Shown one piece after another: positions 21,440 to 33,970 of a DNA stretch of 64,000 bases. Origin of the DNA: Edolisoma coerulescens. Taxonomy: Eukaryota > Chordata > Aves > Passeriformes > Campephagidae. Below the pieces are notes generated by a model that was not told where the DNA came from, did no database searches, and worked only from the letters and a program-made list of their open reading frames with translations. A program made the position numbers and the translations under genes. Position 1 is the stretch's first letter. Each line of letters opens with the position of its first letter. Where the stretch lies: contig VWZW01002571.1 in the NCBI GenBank assembly GCA_013397115.1, positions 279,871 through 343,870 on the forward strand, given 5' to 3'.

Positions 21440-22190
21440 GGCTCCAACCCCAGCCTGCAACTAAGTACCAACCCATGAGTTGAGATAAGAGCAGGTTAAT
21501 AATTGAAATGAAGTAAAATATAACAAAAGTATTAGTAATAATAATAATAGTGGCAATGAGAATGAAAAGGGAGATAACAAGAGGAGAGAGAGGAATAAAA
21601 CCCAACAGAAACAAGTGGTGGCCAATACAATTGCTCACCACCCACTGCCCAGCCTGTCCCCCAGCTTCCATCGGCGGCCCCCAGGTGACTCCTCCCAGTT
21701 TCTATACTGGGCATGTCAGGCTGTGATGTGGAATATCCTCTGGCCAGTTTGGGCCAGCTCTGCTGTCACTGGCAGAGCATGGGGCACTGAAAAGTCCTTG
21801 ATTTAGNATGAGAATGAAAAGGGAGATAACAAGAGGAGAGAGAGGAATAAAACCCAACAGAAACAAGTGGTGGCCAATACAATTGCTCACCACCCACTGC
21901 CCAGCCTGTCCCCCAGCTTCCATCGGCGGCCCCCAGGTGACTCCCCCCAGTTTCTATACTGGGCATGTCAGGCTGTGATGTGGAATATCCTCTGGCCAGT
22001 TTGGGCCAGCTCTGCTGTCACTGGCAGAGCATGGGGCACTGAAAAGTCCTTGATTTAGAGGAAGCACTACTCAGCAGCAGCTAAAACATCACTTCATCAC
22101 CATTATTCTCATTCCAAAACCCAGCACTGTACCAATTACTGGGAAGAAAATTAACTCTATCCCAGACAAAACCAGGACACCCTCTGCCAC
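21440..22190 (-). mobile_element. ERV LTR-like block, partly duplicated in the assembly
   Basis: The block reads like a widespread avian endogenous-retrovirus LTR. An AT-rich start has 'attagtaataataataat' and 'gagagaggaataaaaccca'. A GC-rich middle has 'tgcccagcctgtcccccagc', then 'tttctatactgggcatg', 'tggaatatcctctggccagt', and an end of 'gaaaattaactctatccca'. No gag, pol or env frame is present. The orientation and exact LTR family are from memory and should be checked. The centre is present twice around the N at 21,807, so the true element is about 250 bases shorter than shown. Confidence 0.6.
21556..22058. repeat. Two 251-base direct copies joined by one N (probable false duplication)
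   Basis: Positions 21,556-21,806 and 21,808-22,058 match base for base except one difference (T at 21,693, C at 21,945). The join is a single N with no spacer. This is the expected result when two overlapping contig ends are placed end to end with a minimum gap. Confidence 0.88.
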
Positions 22191-25100
22191 GTCAGGCTGG
22201 CACCAGAGCAGACGAGGGCCATCCCCTGGCAGGGAGCTCTGCAAGTCCCTCCCCTGAGGCTCTGATAAAGCCACTAACCCAAGCTCTGCTTTGCCAACCT
22301 GCAGTGGCTGCACTGACCACGCTCCAGCAGACCCATGGTGTGGGGAAACCTCCTTCTGCTGTTCCCCAGGCAGTGCCTGAGCACAGCTCTCCTGCCTGGA
22401 CCCACAGCAGCCGAGGCCAGGCTCACAGTGACTGCACGAGGCCATGCACAACCCAACCCCCAAACTGACAATTACCCTGCAGTCCTGCTACAACCTTGGC
22501 CAGCCTCCTCTGCGTTTCCCCAGGACCAGAAATCACACCCTGGACCAAAGGGAAGCTCCTAACAATGGTTTAATCACAACAAAATCCTTTCTGCAGGAAG
22601 TTTGAGGTTTGGGAAATTGCTACTCAGTTTTTGTCCTGGTGTAACTTGGTGTTCCCAACTCATCTCAAAAAGCCTCTTGTTCTTTCATCACTTCTCCCCT
22701 CACATTGGAGAATAATATTTTCACTCACACGCTGAAATTAGATCCTGATGTTTCTGCCAGCAAGGCTTTCAATAGCTCGCTTATGTTCCTGGATGGAGTT
22801 GCCTGGCAGGCTGTGCTCGGGGCGAGGGGCAGTGTGGAAAAAGACCAGCGAATCTCCCCCAGCAGCCCCCAGCCCATGTTGGCTGTGCCATCAGAGCCAG
22901 ATGAAGGACGGGCAGAGGGTGAGCACAGACAGGGATGACCCCTCAGCACAGCACCAAGGGAATTGTCCATGAGCTCTGCAGGAACCAGGATCCCTGCTCA
23001 GCACCGTGCAGTTCCCTAAGGCATATCCCTAACGCCCAGATCCTTCCCAGCAGCTCTCTATGGGACCTGAGCTGCCTCCCAGCCTGGAGGGCTCTGACAG
23101 TGGATGAGGGGTGCCAGCCAGGGGGGACACCTGTGTCCCTGGCCCCACTGGCACCCTGGTAGGTGCAGCAGTAGATCCCAAGGTGCTGCTGTGCCAGCGA
23201 CAGGATTTAGTTTTGGGGTTCCCCGAGCTCACAGCTTTCCTGCTGCATGGCACCTGGCCAGGCAGCACCTGGAAGTCCTGGTGGTTCCAGGTGCTGAGCA
23301 CACTCCCAGGTTGCCACAGCTTGAGCCAGGAGCCCTGGGGAGCAGGCCAGCCCGGGGATGCTGAGAGCCTGCCAAGTGGGCAGCACGGAGCAGGGGATCC
23401 CTGCCAGCCTGGTGGTCCGTCTGGCACGCTGCGGAGCGGGTTGGCAACCCCCACTCTGCAGCAACCTGCGTGGCAAGCTGCTGGGGACTCAGCGAGCCTG
23501 GAAGCCACGGGTGCCCATCTGCCTGCCTGGAAAGTGCTGGGCAGCGGAGGAGCCCCAGCTCCCAGCACCAGCAGGGTGGAGCTGGGAGGCAGGAGAGCAT
23601 CCTGCAGGCCACTGCCAGGAGCCTCAGCAGGCTTGGCAGGGGCTGGAGAGCCCCCACCACTCCTAGCCACTCTCATATTTCAGGAGATCAACGTAGGGAG
23701 GAGCCTCCCTTGCCCATCAGGAAATCACAGCTCTCCAGGCTGCAATTCCAAAGTTATCCTTGAAGAGCCTCTCCACCCAGGTCACCTCAGCTCTGCTGTA
23801 CAGCATCTCCTGAGGCTCCAGGAGCTGCTGCTCTGCTCACACCTTCCCACACCCCATGGGCACTGGTCACCCCTGTCCCTGGCTGGCCCCAAGGCTCAAG
23901 GCCACCACTCCAATGCCCTGTCAGCACACCCTTGATGGGGACTCAGCATCTCCTGTGGGCTCTTACAGCTGCAGAGCTGAACTTTCTGAAGGCACAAGAA
24001 GTTGTTCATAAACAATAGGAAAATAATATCTGTCTCCTCATATCCTCAGGAGTATCATGGTCATTTTGCTTTGGTTTTTCCAAAACAGCTCATCCTCTGG
24101 CACAGACAGCATGTGGGGAGCTCAGCTGGGTGTTTCAGACAACTATGAACATCTACAAAAAAGGCTGTGAGTGGTGTCTGCATTAGATCCAGCTGTGTCT
24201 TAAACTTCTGATGGCTCACAAATATTCACCAGGATGGTACCAGTTATAGCCCAGGTCCTGCAGACCTTCTGCACATGGCTAACCTGAGGCTGGAGTGTGC
24301 TCCTTCGGGAGCAGAGGCTCTGGCAGGGTGCAGAGGTACCTCTGGGCAGTTCTTGCAGGTGAAGGTGGAGCCTGAGCCAGCAGGTCTGGCACTGCTGGGA
24401 TCATCCCTGACCTCCTGCCCAAGAGGTCACTTCCTCTCCTAGGTTCAAACCAGCCCTGGTTCTGCTGCTCTCATTCAGAGGAGCCTTTCAACAACACCCC
24501 AGGAGGTTGGCAGGACTGGGGCTGGGAACTTCTCCCTCAAGCCTTTCCAGCTACCACAACTCAGCTGCCCCGGACAGTTCCTGTCCCCAGTTTGTTATAA
24601 ACCCAACCTTCAGAGTGTCCCAGGGCACGAGGCAGGAGACCTGTGTGCACTGAGGAGAGCTGGGCCCCGCTCCTCGGAGGGGTGTCAGCCTTTCTCCAGC
24701 CCTGTCTCTCTGCTCCAGAGACGATGCTGCTCAGCCTGAACACCTCAGTAGCCCTGGGAGGAGAACCCTCCTCAGGCCTTGGGGCCAGGTTACCAGATTT
24801 AAGGTGCCCCAGAGCCACAGCAGGAAGGGCACACTGAGCAGTGAAGGACAGAGCTGGCATGGTGTGTGATCATCCCTCTGCTTCCAACTGGCTTTTGAAA
24901 CAACACACACTGTAAGCTATTTTTTTAGCTATTTTTTTTTTATCAGCTCTTGGGAACCGTGTCTCTTTCCACCTCCAACAGCCTGAATCCCTGCCCATGC
25001 TTCTGGTGGCTTCAGCTGCTGTAAAGATGCCTGTAATGAGGAGAGGGAAGACCATCCTCTCCTCTCGCCTGAGCCACACTTCCCAACAGCAGTTGCTGAT

Positions 25101-28100
25101 AATTCGTGCCACAATCAGCTGTGCAATTTGGAGATGTTCCACCTTGTGAATGCGCTGTCAGGGGGACGGGATTGGGCAGCCAGAGCTCAGCTCTGCCCTT
25201 ATGCCAAGCAGGAGTCACCTGGAGAAGGTGTGGTAGGATTTATGGCCTCTATAAAGGGGCAGGAGTTGGATGTTTGCTGTTATTATGGGCTGTATTTTTC
25301 TCCTTCAGCAACCTGCAGCTTTTACCCCCTCCAGCAGGTTGCTGCTGCCATCGCTTGCTGGAGCCTCATGGGGTGGGAAGAGCTGGGTTTGGGCTCACAC
25401 AGCCTCATCCCCTCCACTCAGGGAGTGCACAGCACCACGGTGCTGCAGGCCCCACGGGGGACATGAGGGGACCGGGTAGGGCCACGTGGCTGAAGCCCCC
25501 TGGGACACCTGTGTCCTCCTCTTCCTCCTGCTGCCAGCCTGCCCATCCCCTTGGAAGGCACACAGGACCACACTGGGGGCCAGGAGCTCGGGTTTGGGAA
25601 GAGCTGCAGTAGCACAACCCAGTCCTGGACCCCTTCTCTGACTTCCAGGTGAGGGACTGTAATAAATGAACCACTCGTGTTGAAAGCGACACCATCCACC
25701 CCCACCTGTGGTATTGTAGGGACAAAACAGTCAACTCAGTCCTTGGGCCAAAGAGTAGAAACTGAAGGCTTTGCCTCAGGAGTGTCTGTTCTGGATGTCC
25801 CCAACAGACCTTTCTGCAACAAAAGGTACATCAGGAAGAAAATGACAGGACCATGCAGAGCCTGGAGTGCATATGGAGAGCCTGGTTCAGTTGCTGCCTC
25901 AGTTTCCCCCTCTTGGGCACTAAAAATTGTCCAGCAGCAAAGATTCAAACAAACTATTCCCTAATAAGCATCCATACCCCATCTCAGATCAAGCTCTCCA
26001 ACCCACCTTCTTTTTCTTTTCCCTAATATGGCCAAGTCCAAGGCTCTTCAAGAACCAGCCTCAGCTTCACCCACCCCTCCAGGACAGCCCAGATCTTTTT
26101 CCAGGCTGTTGCACCTGATGATGGGTGCAATCAGGGCATTTTTTGAAGGAAGGAGAGGAGGTAGCTGGGAGCTGTTTGGGTCAGAAACCAGGTCCTTGGG
26201 ATAAAAAATGTGCTGATGGCATCACCTCACCTTTCCACCTCCAGAGTTTTGTGGTCCCCAGGGCCATGGAGAGCCTTGCTGGCAGCAACAGCAGCACAAG
26301 GGGTCACCCCTGCACGGATCAGGAAGGAAGGAGTGCAGGCAACAAGGAGCTGAAGTGGCTAAAATGAAGCTAAAGGAAAATGAAGGACATTTAAAGACGT
26401 TCAACCAGCACAGGAAAAGGCTCAAGTGCACCTTGAAGAATATAGAAAAACAGCAGATTTTTTTTTTCCCAAGGTTGAGAAGATTTGTGTTCTGAAACAC
26501 TGCCCAAATCAGCAACCTCCCCTTCGAGTGAGGCACTCTGTGCAGAGAATTGTGCTGAGCCAGGGGAGCTTTGCAGGTGTCACGACACAGGGCAGGTGTC
26601 TCAGTGTGTGGCTCTGCCCAGGCACACACCAGGTGAGGGCAGCTCCAGGTTTCAGAGGGACCTGAGGAATCTGCAGCTGTGTCTCCACTGCCACGAGCTC
26701 ACTGCAAAGCCAGCAGGCTCCAAACACCACGAGGGAGCTGGAGCCACACGCTGAGAGGCTCCAGGAGTGATTCAGAGCAGCGAGGGACGAGGGACCCTTT
26801 CCATCACCTAACAAACGTGGCTGGACCTGAAAGCAAAGGAACAGCCCCAGCCCAGTCAAGGTAGCAATAAACCCAGAGTCTGCATTCCCCTGAGCATCAC
26901 CTGCACCTCAGTCCTGCTACCTGCGGGTGAAGGACCTGTGCCACCAGCTCTGCAACACCACAGGAACCAGGGCAGTGAGAGCTTTAGAGGCAGAGGAGAT
27001 ATAAACAGGCTGTGGATGACTTTTAAACTCTCAAGTCATGCTTGAGTCAGCTCTGGGCTGGGTTTTAGCCCTCTGGCTGGGGTTGGTCCCAACTGGGTGT
27101 GTGAGAACATCCTCTCGGATGGATGAGCTAAAGGTGGGGATGCTCTGATGGTCACAAGAGCTTTTCTGCTTTTACCAGAGCTTCAAAATTGTCCTTCTCT
27201 CTGCTTGGGCTGGAAAAATGCTCCCACCTCCAACTGTCCTTCTCGGTCCAGGTCCAAGAAGCAAAGGCCACTCTGGTTTCGCAGAAGAAGCATCTCTCTG
27301 CTGCCCTGGGCACCCCACGAGCCCAAGATGGAGCTACCTCAGCCTCTGCTTTTTAACCTGGCTCAAAGGATCTGCAAAACACAAACCTTCCCCACTCCCA
27401 ATGTGGCAGCACGAGCAGTGCTGGTTTCTGGTGCACCCCTGGCTCCCTCGCAGCCCTTTCAGCACTCAGCCTGCTTTTCACAGCTTCTCCTACTTACTCC
27501 ATTCTCCAGGACTAGGAGGAGAGTTCTGGCCTTTGAAGATTGTTTTAGCTGAAGGGAAAACAGCACTTCTTTTTAAAATCCTGTTATCATTAATTCCATC
27601 AGTTTCAAAAAATAAGTTTTTCCTGCCCTATGCTTGAATTTTTGTTTCCCTTTTCTCTTCTAAGTGTTTTCTCCCCCTTTTGCCATCCTGTGCCTTGCTA
27701 CCAAAACACTGTACCCTGGAAAGGATGAAAGCAAGACCCCAAAACTGCCTTTTCTTCATGCCAATTTTGTCAAACTGGAAATGTAAAAGATAAGCTTCTC
27801 CAGGCTTTTTTCCCCCTCGTTTAACCGAAGGCACTGTGGCAGGAGAACATCCCTCAGAGCAGCTGTGCTTCCAGGCTGCTCAGTGTGTCTCCTACCTGTG
27901 GAAGCAGATGGAGGCCCATGGCACCTGCGAGGCGTTAATCTCCTATCTGTTGTTCTCTCTCTTTTTCATGAACATCATGTGTTTATTCCCTCTTTCAGAC
28001 TCACAAGTCCCACTGGAGTTGCCCAATGTTTTGCCTTACTTTGGCTCTTCCATTTTTCCCACATCCCATCCATATCGTGACATGAACTTACACATCAGCA

Positions 28101-28740
28101 GATCGTTCTCTCTAGGATTTTTTTTATGGGCTTGTTGCTAGTCCCTTACTAAAATTCCCCCAGGTTTTCAGCTCCACACTGCTCACAGTGCTTTTCCTCC
28201 CATGCTTAAGCTGCCACAGCTGCTGCCAGACACAGTCTCTTGGAAAGTGTCTGATCTCTGAGCCCCTCCTGGAGCTCATTCTGCCCTTCCCACACAGACA
28301 CATCACATTCCTCTGGATTATCAGTGGGAAATCACTGCTGGACACATTCCACATGCCACGAGCAGCCACAAGCTCAGCCCAGCACTATTTTGCCCCTAAA
28401 ATAAGAGCTGCTCCCTAAGGAGGAGACAGAGCTCTTTAAAAAAGAGCAATTTTTTGATTTTCAGACACTGTGTGAACACTACTCCAGTGTCTTCTCCACC
28501 AAAAGATTTGGGTCAAAAAGGGACCTGCCCTTCCCTGACCTGCTGAGGACCAGGGGAGTTTTTGCTTCCTTCACATCAGGGGCACCCCTCACCTCCTGTT
28601 TATCTGGCTTATTTCCCTAATTTTTGGAAAGCAGGAGCAGGAACTCATGGCACTGGCAGTGCCCATTCTCCTGCCTCCATAGGCCACCACAGGCTCCAAG
28701 GCTCCATGTTCAGCATCCTGCAGATCTCGTGTCTCTGGCA
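22191..28740. other. Long non-coding stretch with chance ORFs
   Basis: It includes GC-rich parts (22.8-23.9 kb, 25.1-25.7 kb) with long frames on both strands, for example 274 codons at 23,111-23,935 (+) and 215 codons at 23,029-23,676 (-). They lie across each other and have low-complexity content without domains. A MIR-like scrap 'tgcctcagtttccccctctt' occurs near 25,896. No CR1 copy was recognised. It may hold undetected distal exons or enhancers. Confidence 0.4.
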
Positions 28741-28744
28741 CAGT

Positions 28745-28940
28745 GGGTGACACCGTAATAAACACAGAAACTAATAGCAGGTATTTGTGAGCCATGTTTT
28801 GTTCTCTGCAAAATGTTAATAGAGAAAAATCTGCAGCACCGTGCCAGGAAATCTTTTTATATCTTATTTCCAGGCTACCCTAATATCAATTTATATCTGC
28901 AATTCAATTAATGTTCTGGAAGAGGCAAATTAGCATCCCT
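28745..28940. other. Possible conserved AT-rich element
   Basis: A short AT-rich block has 'gtaataaacacagaaactaa', 'aatatcaatttatatctgca' and 'attcaattaatgttctgg', with homeodomain-type cores and no repeat signature. The call rests on composition only. Confidence 0.25.
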
Positions 28941-29359
28941 GGGTCCCTCCTGTCTCAGCAAAGCAAGTTCCCATGGAGAGAGAAAGTCTGGCACGGCCTC
29001 TCTCAGGGGCTCAGAGTGGATCAGTGCATGACCCCAAACACACAGAGATCCCCTAAATAACCAGGGGTAGCTTCAGACATGCCCTGAAACACCTTTTGTA
29101 TCATAGAAGAGCACTTAACCCCTCCTGAAACTGGCAGTGGGGTGCATGACACTTCACCTGTAAATCTGCCTGCTATTAAGTGCATCATGTTTGAACTCTA
29201 TAGATTCTAAAATAAGAATCAGATCAGATGATGTCACTCAGCTGTGCATGCGACCGCTGCATTTTATGCTCACAGAAGCAGCAGGATGTCACAATTTTAA
29301 TTTAAGTGGAACAAGGGAGCTGGTCTTAAAAGATAACCAGGGCCCATTCTGAGCCTTCT

Positions 29360-29545
29360 GAGGACACTGCCTCAAGTTGTGCTAGGGGAGGTTTAAACTG
29401 GATTATAGGAAAAAGGGTGAAAGGGTGGTTAGACATAGAACAAGCTGCCCAGGGCACTGGTGGAGTCACCATCCCTGGAAGTGTTCAAAAAACGTGCGGA
29501 TGTGGCACCTGGGGACATGTTTTAGTGGTGACCCTGGCAGTGCCA
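29360..29545 (+). repeat. CR1 LINE fragment
   Basis: It holds 'aggggaggtttaaactggat', 'gaacaagctgcccagggcac', 'tccctggaagtgttcaaaaa', 'gatgtggcacctggggacat' and 'tttagtggtgaccctggcag'. It is the CR1 3' UTR in sense orientation, ending before the usual tail. Confidence 0.88.
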
Positions 29546-29984
29546 CAGGCCAAAGTGTAGGAGATAGGAAAACCCCACCTCCCTTCAAAATCCCTGCACA
29601 GCACAACCCACTGCAGGCAGGGCAGGACCCTCTGCTCCATGGTTTGGGCAGAGGCAAAGCCCTGGAAATTAAAAAAACTCCTCATGCGAGCCTCCTCAGC
29701 ATGCTGGCAGCGTCCCGAGGAGAGCGAAGACGTTACGTAGGAAAAATACTTTTGAAAGCAAACAGCTCCATTTCCATCCTGAACAGGCTGATCTCCGAGT
29801 TCATGTCCTGAAATAGCCCCGGAGCCATTTCCCAGCAGGATTGCACAGGAACCTCCCCATTTCTCCAACACAGTCTCTGTGTTCTTATCTGTATTGATGG
29901 GCAATAAATAACCCAGCGACACATCTGCAGGAAAGCACTGGATGCCCTGGAAAATGCTCCAAGCCCAGGAGCTGCCCATGGCCC

Positions 29985-30085
29985 CCAGTGCCCGCGTATG
30001 TGGCAGCCGTGTCCCGCAGAGCCCAGCCACTCGTTAATAATCCTAATGAACAACTCACAAATTAATTCACCAAAATGATTTTCCA
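29985..30085. other. Short homeodomain-site cluster
   Basis: Within 60 bases there are 'cgttaataatcctaatgaac' and 'aaattaattcaccaaaatga'. This is a dense group of TAAT/ATTA cores inside otherwise GC-richer unique sequence. It could be part of a regulatory element. Confidence 0.25.
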
Positions 30086-32325
30086 ACTGGCTTCGAGCTG
30101 AGCACGCGGTCAAGGATCTGCTGCAAGTGGTGATGAGGAAAAGGCAAATGCAGGGTAGGAATGGTTGCCAGCTGTTGATCCAGGGAGCGGGTGAGAGCAT
30201 CCCTGTGGCACCATGGTGGTGCTGCTGGAGCAAGGAGCCTGCAGTGGAATTCGAGCACTTCCCTGCAGAGGAGCAGTGGAATTCAAGCCCTTCCAGTCCC
30301 ACAGGAATGACCAAGGGCTGGCCCTGCTTTCCCACCACCACTAGGTATAGGATTTACCCCCCACAGAGCAAAGGAAAATGGCTGAGGTCTCTTGACCTGG
30401 AAGAGGCTCATCACACGCAAACAGGAAATAATTCTATTTAATTTGGAAGACATTAATGGGCTGCGTGGCTAATTCTGCAAAAACCCACCGAAGAACTGCA
30501 AAAATTAAAGCCTAAAGTAACTGTTAGAGACCACTTAATGCAACTTTTATGTGTCACAAGTCTCACCCAAGCACTCTCTGCTGAGCCCAAAGGCTGTAGT
30601 GAAGCTGAATATTTCAATCTTGTAAAACCCAGCTGCCAGAAGAAAAGGACCAGCAGGGCCACTGGAAGGGGTGGGATCCACCATGACCCCCCCAGGGTGA
30701 ACATGGTAAACCACATGCTTCAAGTGAGATGCAAACCCCTCAGGTCTCTGTCAGCCTGAAGAGCAGGTTCCTCCCAGGGTTCGTGCTCCATTAAGGGACA
30801 TAATAGACAATTCAGGGTCAGTGGAGACTCTCTGTCGTAGGTGAAAGCCTGGTCCACCATACTCCACCTCCAGGTGGGACAGACCTGCAAGAGTTTGGAG
30901 AAAGGAAAACCCAGAAAGGCAGGACAAGTGTTTCTGTAGATACACACAGAAGCTCGGTGTGTGCTATTTAAATGCAATCCCTGCTCTGGGGCAGGAATTC
31001 CTCTCTTCAGCCTGGATCAGTGTGAAGGGGTAGAGCCCCAGAGTGAGATGCTCAGCTTTCCTGGCCCCAGTCAGGCCACCCCTGGCACTGACATCTCTCC
31101 CCTCTCTGCATCACCCCCATTTTCATTCCCAGCCCCTCCATCTCATTGCACCTTCCAGCTGCTTCCACACGTGCGGGGCACACACCATGGCAAAGATCCT
31201 TCAGCTTCCTGTGCCAAGCATGAAGAGCTCCTTGACCTCGAGTCAAGGAGGTTTTCTAGCCCCCAGAAGACTCTTGCAGCTTTTCTTCCAGCCGCCTTTG
31301 TGCTTCTACAGGCCCTGACAGAGGCTGACAGCAGAGCTGCCGTGTTGTTCCTGGAATAGCTTTTCCAATGCCGTGTGAAGGATCTAGGTCACTCCTGACT
31401 CCTTGCTATTCCCCCTTTTCTGAACCCAATGTCAGGCGGATACACAGAACGACTCTGAAGCTGCCCTGAATGATGCTTTGTGAGACGGAGTCTCACATCC
31501 TGGGGTATGCACTTTCCAGGCTCTCAGGTGTGGATTGGTGGATGGCTCTTCAAATACAGCAGCTGGACTGGGGCTATTTAATGGTCCTGAGGGTTTGGCA
31601 GCCATAACCTGCCCTGCTCAGGATTTTTGTCACCTGCAAACCTTACTGTCGATTTTATGATTGTCATCATCTTTACTAAAATTACGTCACAGCTCTGTCT
31701 TCCTAATTTCCAGTCCCAGTAGGAGCAGCACCTCCCCTTCATCTCAGCGCGTTGGCCTTGGTCAGAGGCTCTGTCACAAAGGCAGGCACAGCTGACATGT
31801 AACATGCCCAGTTTACAGCATTAATGATTTCCTTGCTGGTGCTGGTTCCTCAGGGATTTGTATCCAGCCTCCCCAATCCACGGTGCTGCCAAGGTGCTGC
31901 TTAGAACTGCTGGGACATGGCCTGGACCAGCGTGGATGTTTTCACCGGCCCCAGTCTCTCACAGCAAAGCTCACGGGTCTGTCCAGCCAGAGCTCCTTTC
32001 CGTGCCAAAAGCCATTAATTGTGCCAGCGTGTAGCTGCAGGAACTCAATTACCCCTCCTACCATCTGATCTGGGTTCACAGCTTCCTTTCTCAAACCATC
32101 ATGACAATTGTGTAAATCCCCAGTCCCTTGGGATTTTCCAAGTTTTCAAGGCTTGCTAAATCTCATGGTTCCCAAGTCAAACAGCTTCCCAGCTGACGCC
32201 TTTGTGTATCCTGGGTTTAGACTTTCCAGAGTGTCAACCTGAAAATATTGGATGTCATTGGGCTTGCACCCTCCTTAGTTCAGCATGACAGATTTTCCAA
32301 GGAGAAAACCAGATGAACTGGAGCA
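30086..32325. other. Non-coding stretch, includes faint L3-like relic
   Basis: Most of it is unique with no supported gene. Around 31,620-31,690, 'ttgtcacctgcaaaccttac' followed by 'catctttactaaaatt' recalls a decayed L3/CR1 segment. A 9-bp hairpin lies at 31,228-31,250. Confidence 0.4.
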
Positions 32326-32615
32326 GTATTTCATAGAATCACAGAACCACAGATTGGATTGGGTTAGAAGAGACTTTAAACACCATCTCATTCCACCCCC
32401 TGCCATGGGCAGGGACACCTTCCATTGTCCCAGGCTGCTCCAAGCCCCATCCAGCCTGGCCTTGGGAACTTCCAGGGATCCAGGGGCAGCCACAGCTGCT
32501 CTGGGCACCCTGTGCCAGGGCCTCCCCACCCTCACAGGGAACAATTCCTTCCCAATATCCCATCTATCCCTGCCCTCTGGCAGTGGGAAGCCATTCCCCC
32601 TTGTCCTGTCACAAA
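32326..32615 (-). repeat. CR1 LINE 3' fragment, minus strand
   Basis: It starts with the antisense tail (tttcatagaatcacagaa) and continues 'ggattgggttagaagagact', 'caccccctgccatgggcagg', 'agggatccaggggcagccac', 'attccttcccaatatcccat' and 'cccccttgtcctgtcac'. It is well preserved and therefore relatively young among the copies here. Confidence 0.93.
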
Positions 32616-33640
32616 GAAAATTTTCCCAGGAAGACACATACAACCTTCAGTCACATGTGGACTCTACATTCTGGTTTGTTGATTATGCATTCCTTCAATT
32701 AGCTAAAATAATTAATATTATTTTGCATTCTAAAGGGATATTCTGCACTGGAGGGACTAGAGAGGTGCCACATTTACTGTAGGGTGAACCCAGCCAGCAG
32801 TCAATGAAGGAGCTATGAGCTATTGGCTGTATTTTTTGGGGAGCAAAATGTAGTCAGAAAAATTGAATGGAGATGGAGACTTCCTGGTGAAACTTTTTTT
32901 TCAGGTACTCAAAATGGTCACATCATTGTATGGAGAGCAACAGCTGCAATCCATCCTATTTCTCTGGAAAAAGGGGGGAGGGGGGAAATAGTAAATTGAT
33001 AATCCCAAATTGATATGTATGTGTCAAAGAGCAGTAAGGGCAAACAAATAGCAAGACGTATAAATAATAACATTTTATATTGATCAGTGAGTCCAAGATG
33101 ACCCTGAATCTGAGCAATGCCAGAAATTCAATGGGAGGTTTGAGAAAAGATGACTCAAATTGAATCAATACCTTGAGCTGTTTCCTCTGTCCAATAGTTT
33201 ATTATGATTCTGAAAAATCTCTTGCTTGAAATTTTTTACTGTAATTCGAGAAGCTGAGCAGATGCTGTGTTGGTGAAAATGGGCAAAAAGGAAAGAAGGA
33301 AGGAGGCTCAAGAGGAGGACTGAACATGAGAACTTCTCAATTAAATTAAATTAAATTAAATTCGTCAAACAGTTGGTTTCAAAGTTTGGGTGGGAGTGGA
33401 AAGGTCAAAAACTGATGAAAATTTTCGCCCAGCTCAGACCTGCTGGGTGTCAGGGGACAGGACGTAGGGATGTAATTTACACTCTCCCACACGCCTTGGG
33501 AAGGTTCCCTCCACTCTCTTGGCACGAACAAGGCACGGCCACCGGACACTGAGCAGTGAGTGCCCAGCTGTCCCACGTCCCTGCTGCTCCATCCCCTCTG
33601 CCCCCAGCCCTTCCCCGCACCCCAGTGCTGCTGGCTGGGA
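32616..33640. other. AT-rich non-coding stretch
   Basis: No gene or named transposon was seen. A perfect five-unit (ATTAA)n microsatellite lies at 33,339-33,362. Confidence 0.45.
33339..33362. repeat. (ATTAA)n microsatellite
   Basis: About five perfect pentanucleotide units. Confidence 0.95.
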
Positions 33641-33970
33641 GCCCACCAGCAGCCACGGCGCTAATGACCTATCACAGCAGCTTGTCATGTCCCGGGGAAC
33701 GGCGTCTCTTTCCGCTATGTGGATCAAAGAGGACTCTGGAGCCGTGAATCCCTGCGGGAGGATGAGAGGTCGGCTCGGATTAAGACATGCAGTAATTTGT
33801 GAAGGGTACGAACAGAAGAAATGAGCTATTAGGGGAAGGATTCGTGGCTGGCAGGATCAAAGAGCACCAGTAGGAAATGTTTAGAAGGCGCTGGGAACAA
33901 AGGGAATTCAAACCCATATGAGTCTATTAATAGACACAGGAAATTTATTAACAGCAGCAACAAATCAAGT
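33641..33970. promoter_or_regulatory. Candidate enhancer-like block with paired TCF/LEF sites
   Basis: The 11-mer GGATCAAAGAG occurs twice, at 33,721-33,731 and 33,854-33,864, each holding the TCF/LEF core ATCAAAG. Homeodomain-type cores (gctaatgac, tctattaatag, tttattaacag) surround them. There is no repeat decay signature. The Wnt-responsive role is inference from motifs only. Confidence 0.33.

Noticed and set aside
21440..22190. Search for retroviral gag, pol or env frames next to the LTR-like block
   Set aside because: No such frames are present on either side; only the LTR-like part exists, so it is at most a solo LTR or fragment.
23111..23935. 274-codon + frame opposed by a 215-codon - frame
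   Set aside because: The same GC-driven effect; neither strand shows a domain or splice-bounded exon.
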